A stretch of DNA of 64,000 nt, taken from contig NZ_CP073586.1 in NCBI RefSeq assembly GCF_022267555.1, positions 2,657,501 through 2,721,500 of the forward strand, written 5' to 3'. Below are positions 18,126-26,376 of this stretch, piece by piece. This DNA comes from Proteiniphilum propionicum (GTDB lineage: Bacteria > Bacteroidota > Bacteroidia > Bacteroidales > Dysgonomonadaceae). Each line of letters starts with the position of its first letter. Position 1 is the first letter of the stretch. Both the position numbers and the translations under genes were made by a program. Below the pieces are notes generated by a model. The model ran no database searches. It was given only the letters and a program-made list of their open reading frames with translations, and had not been told where the DNA came from.

Positions 18126-19964
18126 GAGTCCACTTTAAAAAGTCCCTGACTTTAATTTTGTTGTTTTATTTCCGTTTTTTGTTGATAAAACGCTCTGAAA
18201 ATCCCTTGTTATCAGATAAAAAAATCGTATTTTGCATCACCTAAAAGAGAAGAAATCATGTTCAAGAAGACATCTGTAAATCCACAATATGACATGTTTT
18301 CCACACCTTCCACCCAAATGGGTAAGCGTGAGGCAAAAAAATATGATGATCCTGCGGCGTGGCACAACCGGTTTTATGCAAACGTCACCTCCCAAATAGA
18401 CGAAACCATATTTGCTCCCCTTTTCAAACAGGGTAACATGGGCGCTCCCAATGCTTCCATACGGGTGATTATCGGAATGTCCATCATCAAGGAGGGTTTT
18501 GGCTGTAGCGATGAAGATCTGTTCGATAAATGCCAGTTCGATCTCCTAGTGCGTAAAGCCCTGGGTCTAGTCTCCCTGAGTGATGTTGCACCCTCTATCG
18601 ATACTTATTATTTACTGAGAAGGCGTATTTGTGAATACGAAAACCGGTATGGTGTAAACCTGATGGAAAAGAGCTTCGAGCAGCTCACTGGCGACCAACT
18701 CTCCACCTTCAAGATATCCGGCAAATCTGTCCGTATGGACAGTAAGCTCATTGGCAGCAACATCGCCTGGTACTCCCGTTTCGAGATCATTCACAACACT
18801 TTCCGCGGGTTTATCAAGGACCTGGGCGATAGGGGGATGCTTCTTTTGAACCCCAGGCTCAGGAAACAGGTACTTCTATTTTTTAGAAGAAGATGCTCAG
18901 AATATGGTTTACCGCTTAAACAGTGAAACTCTCGGCGAGAAAATCTCTTCCCTGGGTGGGCTCATTTATCAGGTTCTTAAACGCCTTGCAGAGACCACTA
19001 CCGGCTACGACCTTCTTCACCGTGTCTTCCACGAGCAATACGAGGTGGTCAAGGGACAGGCTATCCTTCGTCCCAAAGAGGACATCACGGCCAGGAGCGT
19101 TCAAAACCACAATGACCCCGATGCCGATTATCGAAAAAAAAGGAGACCAGAAGGTAAAGGGCTACAGTGTGAACATCACCGAGACCTGTGATGACACTGA
19201 TGAACAGAAGGACAAACCCAACCTGATCGTAAACGTTCAGGTGAAACCGGCAAGTGCTGCAGACAATGGCTACCTGAAGGATGCCGTTACCAACATCCAG
19301 GAGAAGGTAAGCACCGATATAATAGAGAAAGTCTATGCCGATGGTGCTTATCAATCCCCCTGGTAACAGGGAGTTTGCCGATATGAACTCAATTGAACTT
19401 ATAACAAGCGGATTACAAGGGAGACAATCTAAATATGACCTGGAGATGAAGGAGGGTGAGCTGGTTGTCACCCATATCGAAACCGGAGAGATTATCCCTG
19501 CATACAAAACCGGGGATAAATGGAGGATTGCCACCACAGGCAAGAGCAAGTACCGGTATTTTACGAACGAACAGATAGCAACTGCAGAACTAAGACACGA
19601 ACTCGCGGCTATCCCCGGGCAGGAACAGATGAAAAGAAACAACGTGGAGGCAACCATCTTTCAGTATTGCTTCCATACGAGGAACAACAAAACACGATAC
19701 AGAGGTTTGCTCAGGCACAAATTATTTACTTTCGCCAGATGTTTATGGATAAACCATGTCCGCCTTGGAAATTATCTGATAACAATAAGTCAAAGAGCGC
19801 ATGAAAATGGTTTAATAACCGATTTTCGCTATATAAAGACCTCCATAAGGGAGAAACTTTTTATCGTGTTTGATTTTTTACTTCCTTGCTTCTCAAAAAT
19901 AGGAAATGAAAAATCAACGAATTACTTTTTTAAACTTAAAATTGCCACTATTTAAAGTGGACTC
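18126..19964 (+). mobile_element. IS with DUF772-type transposase (IS1182/IS5-like), inserted in the GH92 pseudogene
   Basis: Both ends begin with the same inverted repeat, GAGTCCACTTTAAA (18126-18139, and its complement ending at 19964). The element is 1839 bp. It is flanked on both sides by ATATAT (18120-18125 and 19965-19970), and joining the flanks restores the GH92 frame ...NPIYGIASPLYEKITIDL..., so ATATAT or part of it is the target duplication. The transposase inside is frameshifted. Confidence 0.9.
18258..19955 (+). pseudogene. Transposase of the DUF772/IS1182-like element, frameshifted
   Basis: The first frame (18258-18926) starts MFKKTSVNPQYDMFSTPSTQ and contains the DUF772 domain and the first catalytic aspartate region ISGKSVRMDSKLIGSNIAW. 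The protein then continues in other frames: MVYRLNSETLGEKISS... from about 18904, KGYSVNITETCDDTD...KVYADGAYQSP to about 19366, and FADMNSIELITSGLQGRQ... to 19955. Three frame changes are needed, near 18880 (T6), 19133-19140 (A run) and 19360 (C5). All are at homopolymers, so either decay or sequencing indels could explain them. Confidence 0.85.
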
Positions 19965-20222
19965 ATATATGGGATTGCAAGTCCTCTTTATGAAAAGATT
20001 ACAATTGATTTAGGAGAGCGTTATGAGCGTGGCAAAGAGTTTGTAATTGATGCTCGTGGTGTATCGAGAGTAAACAATTACATTCAGAGTGCCACGTTAA
20101 ATGACACTTCTCTTGAAACATTCTGGTTACTTGCTTCTGAGCTGCTTAAAGGTGGTGAACTTATTTTAGAAATGGGCCCCGAAAGAAATACTGACTGGGG
20201 AATAGGAGTTTATGAAAGATGA
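19965..20222 (+). pseudogene. GH92 alpha-mannosidase pseudogene, 3' piece
   Basis: Continues the GH92 reading frame after the IS: YGIASPLYEKITIDLGERYERGKEFVIDARG...GELILEMGPERNTDWG, ending at the TGA at 20220-20222. The C-terminal IxSPLYEKITIDL and the GGELxLEMGPxxN motifs match the family and parallel the IGSPLFDKITIEL of the intact GH92 downstream. Without the deleted upstream part it is not functional. Confidence 0.85.
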
Positions 20223-20301
20223 TATGAATAATATAACTGACTTTGTTTATAAAGTCATATGAGTTAATACGAATAAAATTACAATTAAATAAGACTGATT
20301 T

Positions 20302-22680
20302 ATGAGAGCTATATCGATACTAACATTAAGTATATTAATAATTTTAACCTCCTGTTCCACTTCTAATAGTCCGTTTAAAAGCCCTTCTGATAACTCTTCA
20401 AAAAGTCCGTCGGAGTGGGTGGACCCAATGATTGGTACAGCTCATTCACGGTGGTTCTTTTTCACACCAGCTGCTATACCGTTTGGTATGGCTAAACCCG
20501 CACCATCAACCGATGGACATTTAGGAAATGCGGACGGCTGGCAAGCAGTTGGTTATGACTACAGGCATACATCCATAGAGGGATTTGCAAATTTCCACGA
20601 GTTTCAAGTGGGTGGGGTTGTTCTTATGCCTACTGTAGGTGAATTAAAGACAGTTCCCGGTGATCTGGATAATGTGGAAAGCGGATATCGTTCTAACTTC
20701 AATAAAGAGGATGAGATTGCAACACCCGGCTATTATTCAGTTTTACTGAAGGATTATGGTGTTAAAGCAGAGCTTACATCAACAGAACGAGTTGCGTTTC
20801 ACAGATATACATTCCCTGAATCAGAACAGTCAAATATCATTTTTGATATTGGCAATCAGCAGGGTGAAAGTGGTCCCGTAAAAGATGCACAGGTAACATA
20901 TACTGAAGATGGGCGAATAGAAGGTTTTGTTACTACATTTCCTGCTTACATAAAAAAATATCAGGAAGATGCCGATCTGACAATGTATTTCAGTGCTGTT
21001 CCGGACGTGAAGCCTGATGCATGGGGAACTTTCATAAAAGGTGATGTTAAACCGGGTTCACGTAACGAAGAGGGCATTGGAGCCGGTCTCTATTTAATAT
21101 ATAAAACAGAGGAGGGTAGTAGTATCAATATTAAAGTAGGCCTCTCCTATACATCGGTAGAGAATGCACGACTTAACCTTGAAAGTGAAGCTAAAGAGAT
21201 CTCTTTTGATAAAGCAAGGGAGAATGCTGTATCAATGTGGAACGGCTATTTAGGGAGAATTAAAGTAGAAGGCGGAACAGATGAAGATATCACTAAATTT
21301 TACACGGGACTTTATCATGCACTGCTTGGCAGGGGTGTAGCGAGTGATATAAATGGAGCTTATCCGAAAAATGATGGTGGAGTAGGACAGATTCCTCTTG
21401 ATGACCATGGAGTACCTCTGTTTAAGCACTACAATACAGATGCTATTTGGGGAGCATTTTGGAATTTAACACAGTTATGGAGTCTGGCTTATCCGGAATA
21501 TTATGCCGACTGGATACAGAGTCAACTGCTTGTATATAAAGATGCCGGTTGGCTGGGTGATGGAATTGCTAACAGCAGGTATGTTTCGGGTGTTGGAACA
21601 AATTTTGTGAGTCTTGCCATTGCAGCTGCGTATAACGTAGGGATAAGGAATTTTGATGTTGAAACAGGATATGAGGCAGCTTTAAAAAATGAAATATCCG
21701 GTGATAACAGGCCGGAAGGAGCAGGTAAATTGGATGTTGGACTTTTTGTTAAGTATGGCTATTCTCCCTATAGCAAGAATTATCATATGCAAAGTACACC
21801 CCAGGGATCGGGATTCTCTGCTTCGCACACTATGGAGTATGCTTTTAGTAGTTTTGCGGTTGCGCAATTTGCTAAGCACTTGGGTAAGACTGATGATTAC
21901 AATAAGTTAATGGAATTATCTAACGGCTGGAAACATCTTTTTGATTCTGAAACAAAACTTATTCGTCCAAAGGATGAAGATGGCAAGTTTTTAGAGGATT
22001 TTGATTCTCTTGCTCCCTGGATTGGTTTTCAGGAAGGGAATGCAGTTCAGTATACCTATTATGTACCTCATCAAATTGATGAATTAATTTCACTTGTGGG
22101 TGTGGATGAGTTTAATGAGAGACTTGATCAATCATTTGAGATTTCCAGCGAGAATATATTTGGCGGTGGTGAAACGATTGATGCTTTCGCGGGACTGCAT
22201 ACTATGTATAATCATGGGAATCAGCCTAACCTGCATATTTCGTGGTTGTTTAATTTTTCAGAAAAGCCATGGCTGTCTCAAAAATGGGTAAGAGCAATTT
22301 GTGATGAGTTTTATGGCACTGAAGGTATTCACGGTTATGGATTTGGTCAGGACGAAGACCAGGGTCAGCTGGGTGCATGGTATGTAATGGCAGCACTGGG
22401 TCTGTTTGATGTGAAGGGGTTAACAGAAATTGATCCTTCATTCCAGATTGGCAGCCCGTTGTTTGATAAAATTACAATTGAGCTTAACAAAGATTACTAT
22501 AAGGGCGATTCGTTTGTGATTGAGACTCAGAATAATAGTAAAGATAATATCTATATTGAGTCAATAAACCTTAACGGAGAAGAATATAATAGTGTGCATT
22601 TAGATTACGCTAAGGTTGTTAATGGGGGTAAAATGATAATTACATTGAGTAATAAGCCAAATTATAATATTACAGAATGA
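20302..22680 (+). CDS. GH92 alpha-mannosidase, lipoprotein
   Basis: A 792-residue calcium-dependent exo-alpha-mannosidase of family GH92, which removes side-chain (1,2/1,3-type) mannose. The lipobox ILTSC places the lipid on Cys18; no acidic export signal follows (STSNSPFKSP), so it may face the periplasm. The N-terminal beta-sandwich starts at EWVDPMIGTAHSRWFF, and the (alpha/alpha)6 barrel follows. Motifs for catalysis and calcium binding are GFQEGNAVQYTYYVPH (Glu near 578), MYNHGNQPNLHISW (about 635-648) and DEDQGQLGAWYVM (from about 684). It is the last gene of the locus, 69 bp before the right inverted repeat. The exact linkage cleaved is not readable. Confidence 0.92.
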   Translation: MRAISILTLSILIILTSCSTSNSPFKSPSDNSSKSPSEWVDPMIGTAHSRWFFFTPAAIPFGMAKPAPSTDGHLGNADGWQAVGYDYRHTSIEGFANFHEFQVGGVVLMPTVGELKTVPGDLDNVESGYRSNFNKEDEIATPGYYSVLLKDYGVKAELTSTERVAFHRYTFPESEQSNIIFDIGNQQGESGPVKDAQVTYTEDGRIEGFVTTFPAYIKKYQEDADLTMYFSAVPDVKPDAWGTFIKGDVKPGSRNEEGIGAGLYLIYKTEEGSSINIKVGLSYTSVENARLNLESEAKEISFDKARENAVSMWNGYLGRIKVEGGTDEDITKFYTGLYHALLGRGVASDINGAYPKNDGGVGQIPLDDHGVPLFKHYNTDAIWGAFWNLTQLWSLAYPEYYADWIQSQLLVYKDAGWLGDGIANSRYVSGVGTNFVSLAIAAAYNVGIRNFDVETGYEAALKNEISGDNRPEGAGKLDVGLFVKYGYSPYSKNYHMQSTPQGSGFSASHTMEYAFSSFAVAQFAKHLGKTDDYNKLMELSNGWKHLFDSETKLIRPKDEDGKFLEDFDSLAPWIGFQEGNAVQYTYYVPHQIDELISLVGVDEFNERLDQSFEISSENIFGGGETIDAFAGLHTMYNHGNQPNLHISWLFNFSEKPWLSQKWVRAICDEFYGTEGIHGYGFGQDEDQGQLGAWYVMAALGLFDVKGLTEIDPSFQIGSPLFDKITIELNKDYYKGDSFVIETQNNSKDNIYIESINLNGEEYNSVHLDYAKVVNGGKMIITLSNKPNYNITE

Positions 22681-22748
22681 ATGGTGAGAGATACACAATT
22701 ATATTTAAAAGCATATAATAGCGATAATTTATTTCATTTTATATCACT

Positions 22749-22878
22749 TAATGCTTCGTTAAAACTTAATTTATAATACTGACAGTCAATAATTTATGTT
22801 AGATCTTCGGAAAGCGTCATAATCTATTGATATTCAGCAAAATATAACAACTATTTTAAAAAAATTACCGAAGTATTG
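22749..22878. repeat. 130-bp inverted repeat, right copy
   Basis: Matches the reverse complement of 3731-3860 across 130 bp with 9 mismatches and no gaps. It begins 69 bp after the GH92 stop. Its outer end stops 2 bp from the start of the IS4 remnant, so the repeat may once have extended further on this side. Confidence 0.9.
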
Positions 22879-22880
22879 AT

Positions 22881-23479
22881 AACTGGTGTCCGTTAAAAAA
22901 TATTTGCTACAAAGAAGGGGAACCCCTTTCGGTAATTCCCCCAGAAGGTTTACCTTTACAGTTACAACACAAAAAAGGATAACCAACATGGGCAAAGGTA
23001 CAAATTTTAGCGGACAGCAGCTTGAGCAAACAGGATATGAAGCGTCTTTACATCATGGATTCAACCACGATAACGTTGTTCAAGAATATACTAAAAGGGG
23101 TAGGACGAATTGAAATATTTTCTGGGAGACAATGAAAATGTCATTATCATACAGATCTGGTCCGTTATGCTAGTCAACTTGCTACTGATGATACTCAAAA
23201 GCCAGGTTAAGCGGAAATGGGCATTTTCAAACATGGTTTCTGTCATCAGGCAGCACTTGATGAGCTACATCGATGCCAGAAGTTTCTTTGAGAATCCTGA
23301 AAAAGCCTGGCAGGAGCTTATTGAAGAGCAAAAGGCTCGTCAAACTGGTATAACAGATCAATATTCGCTCTTTCCTCAATGAGAGGGGGGCTTACTTTTA
23401 GAAACTCACAAAAAACAGGGCGCAAAGCCCCTGAAATAGCGACAAAAAATTAAAAACCCGGTTTTACCGGACAACAATT
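22881..23479 (+). mobile_element. Deleted IS4-family insertion sequence
   Basis: The ends AACTGGTGTCCGTTAAAA (22881-22898) and the complement of 23462-23479 match at 15 of 18 positions, making an imperfect terminal inverted repeat. Between them is only about 600 bp with a broken transposase, far less than a complete element, so most of the interior has been lost. Confidence 0.75.
22989..23382 (+). pseudogene. IS4-family transposase remnant
   Basis: Three separate parts of an IS4 transposase are recognisable: the start MGKGTNFSGQ, then in another frame YIMDSTTITLFKNILKGVGR (first catalytic aspartate region, about 23051-23110), then the C-terminus QIWSVMLVNLLLMILKSQ and MVSVIRQHLMSYIDARSFF, ending at 23382. 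Large parts between them are gone and the frames do not agree, so the gene is inactive. A small GGGC/GCCC hairpin follows near 23418-23434. Confidence 0.8.
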
Positions 23480-23535
23480 AATCTTTATATATTTCTCACT
23501 AGATGGTTTACAATTAACATGCCAATAATTAATTG

Positions 23536-23675
23536 TGTCAACTTTAAATGTCAACAATATAATTTTACAATAAAACACGACAATAAGTCTTATATTTTTA
23601 TTTTCATGACACTGAAATATTGTCATAACAACTGGCATTAAAATAAATTGTCATGTATTTATTGTTTTTGTCAAC
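23536..23675. repeat. Cluster of TGTCA motifs upstream of the XRE-ImmA gene
   Basis: TGTCA occurs at 23536, 23549, 23621, 23649 and 23669 on the plus strand and as TGACA at about 23607. Six copies in 140 bp of AT-rich DNA, directly before an HTH regulator gene, suggest an autoregulatory operator region. Binding is inference. Confidence 0.45.
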
Positions 23676-23716
23676 CAAATCTATTTTCTTTGTATTGAAA
23701 TTACAATCAAACAACA

Positions 23717-24781
23717 ATGGAAATAAAAGCAGTTTTTGCAGAACGTTTTAAATCGGCGCGTTTAATGAATGGATTTTCATTGCAGGATTTGGCTGATGCA
23801 TTAGACAATATATTAACGCGTCAAGCATTGCATCGATACGAGAAAGGGGAAGTTATTCCTGACGCAGAAAAAATTAGTAAGATAAGTAAAATCTTGAACG
23901 TGACTCCTGATTTTTTTTTTAGAACTACCAAAATAGAACTCAACGATATAGAATTCAGAAAATTGGATAAACTGCCCAAAAAGGAGGCAGATATGATTCA
24001 AGAAAAAACGAAAGAGTATCTCAATCGTTATTTAGAATTAGAAGAAATCATTGGCTTAGAAAATAAATTTGCACATCCACTGAAAAATTATCCGGAGATT
24101 ACATCTTATGAGCAGGTAAACAGAGCTGCAGAAATCATCAGGGAGAAATGGTCCTTAGGTAAGGGGCCTATTTATAATATCGTTGAACTACTGGAAGAAA
24201 AAAATATCAAGATCGTCAAACTGGATGTTTCTATAAATTTTGATGGGTTACAAGCCTTTGCTAATGGCAACATTCCTGTAATTGCCTATAATGTCAGATT
24301 AGCAAACAAACCTGACAGAATTCGTTTTACTCTTCTCCATGAACTTGCTCATATGTTATTAAAGTTTGGAGAGATTACGTATAAACAAAAGGAGACTTTA
24401 TGTCATCAGTTTTCGGGAGCGATGTTGCTACCGGAAGAGACTATTAAAGCAGAACTCGGTGCACATCGCAACAAGCTCTCCTATTTGGAACTGGCCAATA
24501 TCAAAAAGCAATATGGCATATCTATGCAAGCAATTGTAATGCGTGCTAACGAATGTAAAATAATTAACGACAGTTATACTAGGCAGTTTTTCTTCTTAAT
24601 TAATCAAATGAATTGGAAGATTGATGAACCAGTAGAATATCAAGGAATAGAAGAAAGCAATCGATTTGAGCAGCTTCTGTTCAGAGCATTAATAGAAGAT
24701 CAAATATCTATGTCTAAAGCGGCCTCTTTATCTAATCTCACTCTCAGCGAATTTAAAAGAGAATATCAACCAGTGTTTTGA
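23717..24781 (+). CDS. XRE-family regulator fused to an ImmA/IrrE metallopeptidase
   Basis: A 354-residue protein with an N-terminal HTH_3 domain (about 8-65: FKSARLMNGFSLQDLADAL, RQALHRYEKGEVIPDAEKI) and a C-terminal M78 zinc peptidase domain with HELAH at 208-212 in RIRFTLLHELAHMLLKF. Proteins of this build act as stress or mobile-element regulators in which the peptidase cleaves a repressor, or as the antitoxin-like part of a pair. No partner gene is next to it: upstream is an IS4 remnant and downstream a dead sigma fragment. It seems to be a single-gene unit with its own repeat-rich control region. The target is unknown. Confidence 0.85.
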   Translation: MEIKAVFAERFKSARLMNGFSLQDLADALDNILTRQALHRYEKGEVIPDAEKISKISKILNVTPDFFFRTTKIELNDIEFRKLDKLPKKEADMIQEKTKEYLNRYLELEEIIGLENKFAHPLKNYPEITSYEQVNRAAEIIREKWSLGKGPIYNIVELLEEKNIKIVKLDVSINFDGLQAFANGNIPVIAYNVRLANKPDRIRFTLLHELAHMLLKFGEITYKQKETLCHQFSGAMLLPEETIKAELGAHRNKLSYLELANIKKQYGISMQAIVMRANECKIINDSYTRQFFFLINQMNWKIDEPVEYQGIEESNRFEQLLFRALIEDQISMSKAASLSNLTLSEFKREYQPVF

Positions 24782-24797
24782 TTATTCTCACTACCCC

Positions 24798-24963
24798 TCA
24801 CAACAACACCACCCCAAACTTCTCTCTCAGTGTGTGCATAGCTTTAGAAACGAGCTTGCGACTTCAATGTACTGAAATTTTTAGCAGTTTGGTAATCTCA
24901 TTGTTGTCGGAATCATGTATTTAGCGCAGATAGATGGCTTCGCGCTGCCTGTAGTTGAGTGTG
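24798..24963 (-). pseudogene. Fragment of a sigma-70 factor (region 4)
   Basis: On the minus strand the DNA reads LNYRQREAIYLR, then a TAA, then IHDSDNNEITKLLKISVH, a TGA, and SRKLVSKAMHTLREKFGVVLL followed by a stop. This is the region 4 helix-turn-helix of a Bacteroidota ECF sigma factor with two in-frame stops and no region 2. It is a relic. Confidence 0.65.
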
Positions 24964-24972
24964 CTTAAAATG

Positions 24973-24994
24973 TTATTGCCCCGCTTGGCAATAA
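24973..24994 (+). terminator. Small hairpin downstream of the XRE-ImmA gene
   Basis: TTATTGCC (24973-24980) pairs with GGCAATAA (24987-24994) around a 6-base loop. A T5 run follows only after GGCACA, so it is a weak terminator candidate. Confidence 0.3.
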
Positions 24995-25037
24995 GGCACA
25001 TTTTTAATGATTGATTGTTTGTTTAGTAAAAACTTTT

Positions 25038-25073
25038 AACCGCCGCAGAAAATTACTTGCGGCGGTTTTGTTT
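25038..25073 (+). terminator. Strong intrinsic terminator (both directions)
   Basis: AACCGCCGCA (25038-25047) pairs with TGCGGCGGTT (25058-25067), followed by TTGTTTTG on the plus strand; A/T-rich DNA also precedes the stem, so it may end transcription from the acyltransferase side as well. It separates the accessory patch from the convergent gene at 25141. Confidence 0.8.
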
Positions 25074-25140
25074 TGTTAGTTATTTAAATGTCATTTTCTC
25101 TTATTCACAATAAAGTTTCAGAAAAAAAGTTTATTGGTGA

Positions 25141-26274
25141 TTATATCTTCACAAAAACCCTCATTCTATACATCAAATTGAGTATTAGAAACAGAATCGT
25201 GAAATTGGCAAAGGTTAAGATTGCGCCGTAATAATCGCCAACATATTTTTCTAATCCCCACAACAACGAGTTGGCAATGCTTCTGAAGTTGACAACCATC
25301 CCCAGGGTATAGGCAATGATTGAGTTCATGCCATAAATTTTAAGCCAGTTGAGACCTTTAGACCAATCCTTGTAGTCGACAAGATAATAAAACAGCCCCA
25401 TCAGCAGGAAACACAAGCCACCCGACCATAAGGTCATGCTTGCCGTCCAAATCTGTTTGATGATGGGTGTTTGGAAGCTAAGCAGCCATCCTGATAACAA
25501 CAGAGCAGCGCCTACTGCAAGAAGCAATTTACTGTTGTTGAGCTTATCTTTACCACTCTTCATTATTTGTCCCGCAAACACCCCCATCATGGTTGTTACA
25601 CCAAATACCAGACTGGTTAACACCCATGTGTATCTATAACGGTTTGAGAAATGCCACAAGCCATCTTCGGTATAATAAACACCATCCCTTACTCTTCCCA
25701 AAACAGCACGATCTACCTTCTCTGCAAAATTGCCATCAGGTGTGAAGTCACCCAAAAACGTAAGCAGCCCCCAATAAGTTATCAGCAGCAAAAGTGTGAT
25801 AATAATTTGCCAACGTTTTGAAAGATGCAAAATCAGCATAGCCGCAATAAGATAACCCACTGCAATTGCCTGCAATGTATTGGTGTAGATACGAATCTCC
25901 TTTAAATCGAGACTGAGAAGATTTCCCTGCACAACCATACCCAGTATGAAAAGGATAACGAAACGGCGTGCTATCTTCTTGTAAATAGCCGATTTATCAT
26001 TGCTGTGGATATATTTATCAAAAGAAAAAGGCATTGCAGCACCCACCATAAAGAGAAATAGCGGCATTACCAGGTCCCACGTTGCAAACCCCTCCCAACT
26101 AACATGATTAAATTGATTGAGCAGAAAGGAGAAAAGCGGAATATCGCTCCAATGTTTTGCAAAAGCCACAAATACCGGCTGAAAGAAAACCAGCATAAAC
26201 AGATCGAAACCCCTTAAAATGTCGAGAGAAGCAAGTCGCTCCTTATGTAACGGAGTGGTAATAAACGAGTTCAT
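25141..26274 (-). CDS. NagX/DUF5009-type membrane acyltransferase (heparan-alpha-glucosaminide N-acetyltransferase-like)
   Basis: A 377-residue membrane protein with about 10-11 hydrophobic helices. The N-terminal RLASLDILRGFDLFMLVF (about 13-30) and the following FATWDLVMPLFLFMVGAAMPFSF are the signatures of the COG4299/DUF5009 family, related to human HGSNAT and to bacterial NagX. Relatives are found near N-acetylglucosamine or other glycan genes and may transfer acetyl groups to amino sugars across the membrane. Here it stands alone between a terminator and the fic gene, so context gives no substrate. Confidence 0.8.
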   Translation of the reverse strand: MNSFITTPLHKERLASLDILRGFDLFMLVFFQPVFVAFAKHWSDIPLFSFLLNQFNHVSWEGFATWDLVMPLFLFMVGAAMPFSFDKYIHSNDKSAIYKKIARRFVILFILGMVVQGNLLSLDLKEIRIYTNTLQAIAVGYLIAAMLILHLSKRWQIIITLLLLITYWGLLTFLGDFTPDGNFAEKVDRAVLGRVRDGVYYTEDGLWHFSNRYRYTWVLTSLVFGVTTMMGVFAGQIMKSGKDKLNNSKLLLAVGAALLLSGWLLSFQTPIIKQIWTASMTLWSGGLCFLLMGLFYYLVDYKDWSKGLNWLKIYGMNSIIAYTLGMVVNFRSIANSLLWGLEKYVGDYYGAILTFANFTILFLILNLMYRMRVFVKI

Positions 26275-26334
26275 GAAGAAAAGTATTATGTAATAAAATT
26301 ATAAGTTAATAAAGACTTGTGAGATATTCCAAAG

Positions 26335-26376
26335 TTAGGGGAAATTTTCCTCTAATTTCCCCTAACTTCCCTTAAT
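26335..26376. repeat. 42-bp direct repeat at the end of fic
   Basis: Matches 27708-27749 at 40 of 42 positions in the same orientation. It covers the last codons and stop of fic (stop complement at 26352-26354). On the minus strand it is made of TTARGGGAA-type units spaced about 10 bp. Confidence 0.85.
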
